Shown here piece by piece: positions 23,636 through 27,812 of a stretch of 27,812 bases of DNA. Position numbers and translations under genes: made by a program. The DNA comes from DASQEH01 sp038239485. Lineage in GTDB: Bacteria; Actinomycetota; Actinomycetes; Propionibacteriales; Nocardioidaceae. The stretch covers positions 1-27,812 of the forward strand of contig JBBSET010000050.1 of the NCBI GenBank assembly GCA_038239485.1, read 5' to 3'. Positions within the stretch are counted from its first letter, which is position 1. Each line of letters opens with the position of its first letter. The notes beneath the pieces are model-generated. The model saw only the letters and a program-made list of their open reading frames with translations, was not told the origin of the DNA and ran no database searches.

Positions 23636-24082
23636 CTACAGCACCGGGTAGACGACGGCGGTGGCGCCGTCGATCTGAGCTACGGCGACCTTCGCGCCGG
23701 GCTCGATCGTGGCCGTCTCCTCGAGGCTGCGGGCCGACCAGACCTCACCGCTGAGCTTGACCCGGCCGGTATGCGCGGTGACGCGCTCGAGGACGAGCCC
23801 GTTCTTGCCGATCAGGGCACCCGGACCGTTCTGCAAGGTCGGGCCGGCATGGAGACGGCGGACGACGTTGGGACGGACGAACGACAGCAGCGCCACGGCG
23901 ACGACGACAGCAAGCAGGACCTGGACCACGACGTTGAGCCCGATGGCCGCGGCAGCCGCCCCGGTGGCCGCACCCGCTGCCATCATCAGCAGCGACAGGT
24001 CGAGGGTCGCCACCTCGAACCCGGCGAGCAGCAAGGACGCGATCAGCCACGTCTCCCACGCGTGGTCGCGAACCCAGTCCAT
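23636..24082 (-). CDS. NfeD-like membrane protein
   Basis: A 148-aa protein of the short NfeD type: two to three membrane segments (about 12-70), then a small OB-fold domain (about 80-148) with LIGKNGLVLERV, GRVKLSGEVWSARS and GAKVAVAQIDG. It lacks the ClpP-like protease domain of long NfeD proteins. Short NfeD proteins work with SPFH proteins, and that gene follows after 67 bp. ATG 24082 is seven bases after TAGAGT, the leaderless position; the GAGGG just before the ATG is too close to serve as a ribosome-binding site. Confidence 0.9.
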   Translation of the reverse strand: MDWVRDHAWETWLIASLLLAGFEVATLDLSLLMMAAGAATGAAAAAIGLNVVVQVLLAVVVAVALLSFVRPNVVRRLHAGPTLQNGPGALIGKNGLVLERVTAHTGRVKLSGEVWSARSLEETATIEPGAKVAVAQIDGATAVVYPVL

Positions 24083-24089
24083 GCCCTCG

Positions 24090-24095
24090 ACTCTA
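24090..24095 (-). promoter_or_regulatory. -10 hexamer of the NfeD gene (leaderless start)
   Basis: TAGAGT on the minus strand, seven bases before ATG 24082. It lies in the 31-bp gap after the ABC ATPase gene and may start an nfeD-SPFH-TSUP transcript. Confidence 0.5.
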
Positions 24096-24113
24096 GCCGC
24101 TCGAGGTCACGAT

Positions 24114-24914
24114 TCAGCCTCGGTGACTGGTGACCCGCCTGCGGGCGCTGTAGCGGTCGTCGGCGCTCGAGAGCTGCAGCGGAAGGCCGAACGCCTCGGT
24201 CAGGTTCGCCTCGGTCAACGTGTCCGCCAGCGGCCCGGCGGCCACGATCTCGCCCGCCTTCATCAGCAGGACGTGAGTGAAGCCCGGCGGGATCTCCTCC
24301 ACGTGATGGCTGACCAGAACCGTCGCGGGTGCGTCCTTGTCGAGCGCCAGGGCGGACAGCGTGCTGACCAGGTCCTCGCGGCCGGCCAGGTCGAGCCCGG
24401 CCGCCGGCTCGTCGAGGAGCAGCAGCTCGGGGTCGGTCATCAGCGCCCTGGCGATCTGGACCCGCTTGCGCTCGCCCTCGCTGAGGGTGCCGAAGGTACG
24501 GTCCACCAGGTGGCCGGCCCCGACCTCCGTAAGCAGCCGGGCGGCCTGGTCGTGGTCCAGCTCGTCGTAGGCCTCTCGCCAGCGCCCGACGACGGCGTAC
24601 GACGCGGAGACCACGACGTCGCCGACCCGCTCGCTGCGGGGTATCCGGTCAGCCAGGGCGGCGCTGGTCAAACCGATCCGCGGCCTCAGCTCGAACACGT
24701 CGACCGTCCCGATCACCTCGCCCAGCACCCCGACGAGGCCGTCGGTGGGATACAGGTTGGTGCTGAGGATCTGGATCAGTGTCGTCTTGCCCGCGCCGTT
24801 CGGCCCCAGAACGACCCAGCGCTCGTCCTCCTCGACCTGCCAGCTGACATGACTGAGCAGTCGGTTCGCCCCGCGGACGACCGAGACGTCAGCGAGCTCA
24901 ATGACGGCGGTCAT
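24114..24914 (-). CDS. Stand-alone ABC transporter ATP-binding protein
   Basis: A 266-aa single ABC ATPase. Walker A is GPNGAGKTT, the signature is LSEGERKR in place of LSGGQ, Walker B is LLLLDEP and the switch His is in LVSHHVEEIP. No permease is encoded in the same transcription unit, so it may serve a permease elsewhere or a soluble task. A similar lone ABC gene next to serB is known in mycobacteria (Rv3041c beside serB2); here one extra gene separates them and the orientation is divergent. ATG 24914 has GAGGAG four bases upstream, with a -10-like TAGGTT at 24950-24955, giving a short leader: one of the few leadered genes here. Confidence 0.85.
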   Translation of the reverse strand: MTAVIELADVSVVRGANRLLSHVSWQVEEDERWVVLGPNGAGKTTLIQILSTNLYPTDGLVGVLGEVIGTVDVFELRPRIGLTSAALADRIPRSERVGDVVVSASYAVVGRWREAYDELDHDQAARLLTEVGAGHLVDRTFGTLSEGERKRVQIARALMTDPELLLLDEPAAGLDLAGREDLVSTLSALALDKDAPATVLVSHHVEEIPPGFTHVLLMKAGEIVAAGPLADTLTEANLTEAFGLPLQLSSADDRYSARRRVTSHRG

Positions 24915-24949
24915 GGCACTCCTCGTCGCGATCCGGGCTGTCGGGGTCC

Positions 24950-24955
24950 AACCTA
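24950..24955 (-). promoter_or_regulatory. -10-like hexamer of the ABC ATPase gene (leadered)
   Basis: TAGGTT on the minus strand; the transcript would start near 24943, giving a leader of about 29 bases that contains GAGGAG. Confidence 0.4.
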
Positions 24956-24981
24956 TTGCACCTGTCAGCGCCGAGACGCGC

Positions 24982-24999
24982 CTCGCCGGCGCCGGCGAG
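24982..24999. promoter_or_regulatory. 18-bp perfect palindrome, possible operator
   Basis: CTCGCCGGCGCCGGCGAG is a perfect dyad centred at 24990/24991. It covers where the -35 of the plus-strand gene starting at 25019 should be (about 24983-24988) and lies upstream of the ABC gene's promoter. Runs of CG are common at this G+C, so chance remains possible. Confidence 0.35.
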
Positions 25000-25006
25000 C
25001 CGCCTT

Positions 25007-25012
25007 TAGGCT
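25007..25012 (+). promoter_or_regulatory. -10 hexamer of the unknown gene ahead of serB (leaderless start)
   Basis: TAGGCT, exactly six bases before ATG 25019. It should drive both this gene and serB. Confidence 0.6.
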
Positions 25013-25018
25013 GGGGCG

Positions 25019-25744
25019 ATGTTGGTGATTCCGGCGGCCGCGCGCATGGTGTGCTGGCTCAACGGCTGGATCACCGGGCGGACCTCCGCCGATGCCGCGA
25101 TCAGCGGGATCGCCGCTGGTGACAGCACGCTGAGCTTCCGTGGGTTCGAAGAGTCGGACCTTGCCCCGGCCATGCTGCTCGGGGAGATCCGCCGGCGGCG
25201 CGTGAGCCGGTCCAGCCTGGCGCTGCCGTACCCGGGTGACCCGGTCGGGCTAGGCGGTCCGCCGGACTTCAACGCCACCGCCGTCGAGGCCGGCCAGGCA
25301 GTGATCCTGTGGGACCTGGAGCTCGGGATGGTGCCGTCGCCCGACGGGGTGAAGGCTGTCTGGGCAGCCGGTCCGGCGTATCCGCCCAGCTACCTGCCCG
25401 ACGTCGCCTCGGCCGAGCGGGCGCTCGGCGAATGCCTGATCTCGGTTGCCAGCCGGCTGGCGGACCTGGACGTGGCCTCGTGGAGCCCCGACGCCGCGGA
25501 CGCCCTGCTCAATCTGCGGACCGCCGGCAGCTGGGACGCCTCGATGATCTTCGCGTCCCCCGCTGCCGCGAACCTGGTCACCCGGGGGCTGCGCTGCAAG
25601 GAGATCGTCAGGATCGCGTTGCACGGCGACGGCGGCTCCCTGACCGCGTTCGACGCTGCGCGGCGACGCCGCGCCCTGGCACCGTTGCGCGAGACAGCCC
25701 ACCTCGCCGTGGTCGCCGGCTGCTCGTCACTGGACGGCCGCTAA
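25019..25744 (+). CDS. Uncharacterised protein, co-transcribed with serB
   Basis: I do not recognise this 241-aa protein. It has no signal peptide, membrane segment or clear metal or nucleotide motif. Most noticeable are the N-terminal ARMVCWLNGWITGRTSADAA, the FRGFEESDLAPAMLLGEIRRR region, the LPYPGDPVGLGGPPDFN stretch and an Ala/Arg-rich C-terminus. Coding is supported by consistent codon bias, the leaderless -10 at exactly the right place and a gap of only two bases to serB. From memory, similar hypothetical proteins occur near serB in other actinobacteria. A link with serine metabolism is an inference from position only. Confidence 0.8.
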   Translation: MLVIPAAARMVCWLNGWITGRTSADAAISGIAAGDSTLSFRGFEESDLAPAMLLGEIRRRRVSRSSLALPYPGDPVGLGGPPDFNATAVEAGQAVILWDLELGMVPSPDGVKAVWAAGPAYPPSYLPDVASAERALGECLISVASRLADLDVASWSPDAADALLNLRTAGSWDASMIFASPAAANLVTRGLRCKEIVRIALHGDGGSLTAFDAARRRRALAPLRETAHLAVVAGCSSLDGR

Positions 25745-25746
25745 CC

Positions 25747-26970
25747 ATGGCCGATGCCGCCGGCCGGGACCAGACGGTCCTGCTCAACCTCAGCGGCCGG
25801 GACCGGCCCGGCGTCACCGCGGCCATCTTCGACACCTTGTCGGGGTACGGGGTCATCGTGCTCGACATCGAGCAGATCGTCCTGCGGGGCCGGCTCGTAC
25901 TCGGCATCCTGGTGTCGGCGCCGCGTGATCAGGCCGGCCTTGCCACCGCCGCCCGGAGTACCGCAGACGCGCTCCAGATGGAGCTCGAGATCGTGATCGG
26001 CGAGGGCGACACCGACCGTCGGCGCGACGGGCGCGCCCATGTCACGGTGCTCGGGCAGCTGCTCGCTCCCGCGGCCGTGGCGGCCATCACCGGGCGGATC
26101 GCCGATACCGGGGCCAACATCGACCGGATCGTCCGGATGGCGCGCTATCCCGTCACCGCGATCGAGTTCCAGGTCTCGGGTGCGCGGCTGAGCCGGCTGC
26201 GCGAGGTGCTCGCGCACGAAGCCGCCATCCAGCGGGTCGACATCGCCGTGCAGAGCGTCGGGCTGCTCCGCCACGGCCGGCGCCTGGTGGTGATGGACGT
26301 CGACTCCACCCTTGTGCAAGGCGAGGCCATCGACATGCTGGCGGCCCACTGGGGCGTGGGGGACGAGGTCGCGGCGGTCACCGACCTGGCCATGCGTGGC
26401 CTGCTGGACTTCGAGGAGTCGCTGCGGCGCCGGGTGGGGCTGCTGGCAGGTCTGCCGGTGACGGTGCTGGACGAGGTATACGACGAGATGCAGCTGGCGC
26501 CGGGCGCCCGCACCCTGGTACGCACGCTCAACCGGCTCGGATACCGCTTCGCGATCGTGAGCGGCGGCTTCACCCACCTCACGTCGAGGCTCGCGGCCGA
26601 CCTCGGGATCCACTACTCACGCGCCAACGAGCTCGAGGTGGCCGCGGGCCGCCTCACCGGCCGGATCGTCGGCGCGGTGGTAGACCGGGCCGGCAAAGCC
26701 GTCGCGCTGCGCGACTTCGCCGCCGACTCCAAGATCTCGCTGGACCGGACCATCGCGATCGGGGACGGCGCCAACGACCTCGACATGCTCGCCACAGCAG
26801 GCCTCGGCATCGCGTTCAACGCCAAGCCGCTCGTGCGCGAGGCCGCCGACACCGCGGTCAACGTGCCCTACCTCGACGCGATCCTGTACCTGCTGGGGAT
26901 CAGCCGAGAGGACCTCGAGGCCGACGACGCGGCTCACGGCTTCGAGACCCCACGCCCGGACCTGGTGTAG
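25747..26970 (+). CDS. serB: Phosphoserine phosphatase SerB with two N-terminal ACT domains
   Basis: A 407-aa HAD-type phosphatase for the last step of L-serine synthesis. Two ACT-like domains (about 8-85 and 97-170) probably bind serine for feedback control, as in mycobacterial SerB2 of nearly the same length. HAD motifs: motif I DVDSTLVQGE with D184 and D186, motif II Ser272 in VSGGF, motif III Lys317 in RAGKAVAL, and motif IV GDGANDLDM with D340 and D344. ATG 25747 is two bases after the previous stop. The open frame extends upstream inside that gene, but nothing supports a longer protein. It is convergent with the SixA-type gene 9 bp away. Confidence 0.95.
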   Translation: MADAAGRDQTVLLNLSGRDRPGVTAAIFDTLSGYGVIVLDIEQIVLRGRLVLGILVSAPRDQAGLATAARSTADALQMELEIVIGEGDTDRRRDGRAHVTVLGQLLAPAAVAAITGRIADTGANIDRIVRMARYPVTAIEFQVSGARLSRLREVLAHEAAIQRVDIAVQSVGLLRHGRRLVVMDVDSTLVQGEAIDMLAAHWGVGDEVAAVTDLAMRGLLDFEESLRRRVGLLAGLPVTVLDEVYDEMQLAPGARTLVRTLNRLGYRFAIVSGGFTHLTSRLAADLGIHYSRANELEVAAGRLTGRIVGAVVDRAGKAVALRDFAADSKISLDRTIAIGDGANDLDMLATAGLGIAFNAKPLVREAADTAVNVPYLDAILYLLGISREDLEADDAAHGFETPRPDLV

Positions 26971-26979
26971 CCGGTCCGG

Positions 26980-27483
26980 TCAGTCGCCCGCCCGGTACCC
27001 CGAGATCAAGGTGGCGACACCGGGCGCAAGGTCGGCCCAGTCGGTCGGAACACTCAGCACGGCGAGCGCCGCGGTCGGGAGGGCGATGTCGGCGCGGTCA
27101 CCCTCGACCTGGAGCAGGTTGGCAAGCATCGTCACGGTCGGGTTGTGGCCGACGACCGCCACGATCGCGGCCCCGGCCGGGATCTCGGTGGCGATGGCCT
27201 CCATTGCGTCGTCCTCGTCGCCCAGATACAGCGACTCCAGGACGCGCACGTCCGGTGTCGTCGCCATCGCGGCCCAGACCTCGTCGGAGGTCTGCCGCGC
27301 GCGGACGGCAGACGAGACCAGGACGACGGCGGGCGACAGCCCCTGCTCGGACAGCCACGCCCCCGCGGTGCGGGCGTCGTGGCGTCCCCGTTCGGTCAGC
27401 TGACGGTCATGATCGCTGCCGGCGAGGGACTCCGTCTTGGCATGACGCATGACCACGAGGAGTCGGGGCTCATTGCGGGGCAT
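26980..27483 (-). CDS. SixA-type histidine phosphatase
   Basis: A 167-aa protein of the histidine phosphatase (phosphoglycerate mutase-like) superfamily. The catalytic block is MRHAKTE with His14, where SixA-type proteins have RHA instead of RHG; the second His is in VVGHNPTV, and the Arg in SSAVRARQT completes the pocket. SixA of E. coli dephosphorylates phosphohistidine on phosphotransfer proteins; here the partner is unknown. ATG 27483 has TAACAA six bases upstream, a near-consensus leaderless -10. It shares a 65-bp region with the divergent cyanophycinase gene. Confidence 0.88.
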   Translation of the reverse strand: MPRNEPRLLVVMRHAKTESLAGSDHDRQLTERGRHDARTAGAWLSEQGLSPAVVLVSSAVRARQTSDEVWAAMATTPDVRVLESLYLGDEDDAMEAIATEIPAGAAIVAVVGHNPTVTMLANLLQVEGDRADIALPTAALAVLSVPTDWADLAPGVATLISGYRAGD

Positions 27484-27489
27484 ACCTCA

Positions 27490-27495
27490 TTGTTA
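27490..27495 (-). promoter_or_regulatory. -10-like hexamer of the SixA-type gene (leaderless start)
   Basis: TAACAA on the minus strand, six bases before ATG 27483. The last T of TANNNT is replaced by A. Confidence 0.4.
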
Positions 27496-27535
27496 CCGAC
27501 GATCGGCTGGCTCACGTCGGCGGCCGTAGACCCCG

Positions 27536-27541
27536 TAGGGT
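27536..27541 (+). promoter_or_regulatory. -10 hexamer of the cyanophycinase gene (leaderless start)
   Basis: TAGGGT, seven bases before ATG 27549; the same hexamer as at glgC and glgA. Confidence 0.5.
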
Positions 27542-27548
27542 TCTGGCC

Positions 27549-27812
27549 ATGTCTGGCTCGAGCCCCGTCGGCGCGCTGTATGTCATCGGGGGCGCGGAGG
27601 ACAAGCTGAACCGGCGTACGGTGCTGCGGCACTTCGTTCAGGCCTGTGGTCCGCAGGCTCGGATCGCGGTCGTCCCGACGGCCTCGTCGCTCGGCCCCGA
27701 GGCCGTCGAGATCTACGCAGCGCTGTTCGAGAGGCTGGGGGCAGCGTCGGTCGTGGGCGTGCGACCGGAGACCCGTGAGGCCGCCGATGACCGTGACAAC
27801 GCCGCCCGGCTC
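27549..27812 (+). CDS. cphB: Cyanophycinase (peptidase S51), N-terminal fragment
   Basis: The gene runs off the right edge; 88 codons are visible. Cyanophycinase cleaves the storage polymer multi-L-arginyl-poly-aspartate to beta-Asp-Arg dipeptides. The start GALYVIGGAEDK and IAVVPTASS are diagnostic for the family; the catalytic Ser lies beyond the window. In other bacteria the next gene is often cyanophycin synthetase cphA, which would confirm a nitrogen-storage locus. ATG 27549 is placed by TAGGGT seven bases upstream; no ribosome-binding site is present. Confidence 0.85.
   Translation, partial: MSGSSPVGALYVIGGAEDKLNRRTVLRHFVQACGPQARIAVVPTASSLGPEAVEIYAALFERLGAASVVGVRPETREAADDRDNAARL

Noticed and set aside
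1..27812. tRNA or rRNA genes, CRISPR arrays, insertion sequences, prophage or integration sites
   Set aside because: Looking through the window I found no tRNA-like clover, repeat-spacer array, transposase or integrase frame, or abrupt change in base composition. A tRNAscan or Infernal run would settle the RNA question.

Overview
The window is a dense, high-GC bacterial chromosome segment (about 70% G+C by eye, many GTG starts, nearly all third positions G or C). It carries 24 complete genes and two cut by the window edges (a RecQ-type helicase at the left, a cyanophycinase at the right). The closest family matches I can recall are actinobacterial: LpqY-SugABC, the divergent glgC/glgA pair, a fused CysG, two-ACT SerB beside a lone ABC ATPase, and NfeD with an SPFH protein. 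It is almost certainly an actinomycete; I cannot resolve the genus. I see no rRNA, tRNA, CRISPR array, insertion sequence or prophage.

Layout. 1-1564: RecQ-like helicase fragment and an LtrA-type membrane protein, overlapping by ATGA. 1591-5886: four-gene minus-strand operon lpqY-sugA-sugB-sugC for trehalose-type sugar uptake, followed by a two-hairpin terminator candidate. 5887-6140: regulatory gap. 6141-7303: HipA-like kinase plus DUF3037 pair. 7326-12868, all minus: glgC, a gamma-glutamyltransferase-like protein, a membrane-anchored cyclophilin, a YtcJ-type amidohydrolase and a DoxX-like protein. 12951-14105: glgA (GlgM type). 14148-15638: aldo/keto reductase and peptide deformylase, divergent. 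15635-17686: SpoU methyltransferase and CysG. 17788-18315: PEBP protein. 18414-20297: GAF-GGDEF-EAL protein. 20298-20603: the only gap above 300 bases, with short repeats and hairpins. 20604-21572: serine hydrolase. 21614-24082: NfeD, SPFH protein and TSUP permease. 24114-26970: ABC ATPase, divergent from an unrecognised gene and serB. 26980-27812: SixA-type phosphatase, divergent from a cyanophycinase.

How the genes fit together. Trehalose import and ADP-glucose/maltose-1-phosphate synthesis (glgC, glgA) suggest active trehalose-glucan metabolism. The HipA-like kinase/DUF3037 pair is a conserved module of unknown role. The remainder is housekeeping or envelope maintenance.

The most consistent non-coding signal is at the starts. 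Eleven genes have a TANNNT -10 hexamer exactly 6 or 7 bases before the start codon, so transcription would begin on the start codon itself (leaderless mRNA). Three more have a degenerate hexamer at the same place. This pattern also fixes several start codons, including a shorter CysG. I do not see a clear new defence or mobile system. The best candidates for new biology are the leaderless architecture with symmetric divergent promoters, the kinase/DUF3037 pair, the gamma-glutamyltransferase-like protein with an altered substrate pocket, the unknown gene ahead of serB with an 18-bp palindrome in its promoter, and the repeat-bearing gap next to the c-di-GMP gene.
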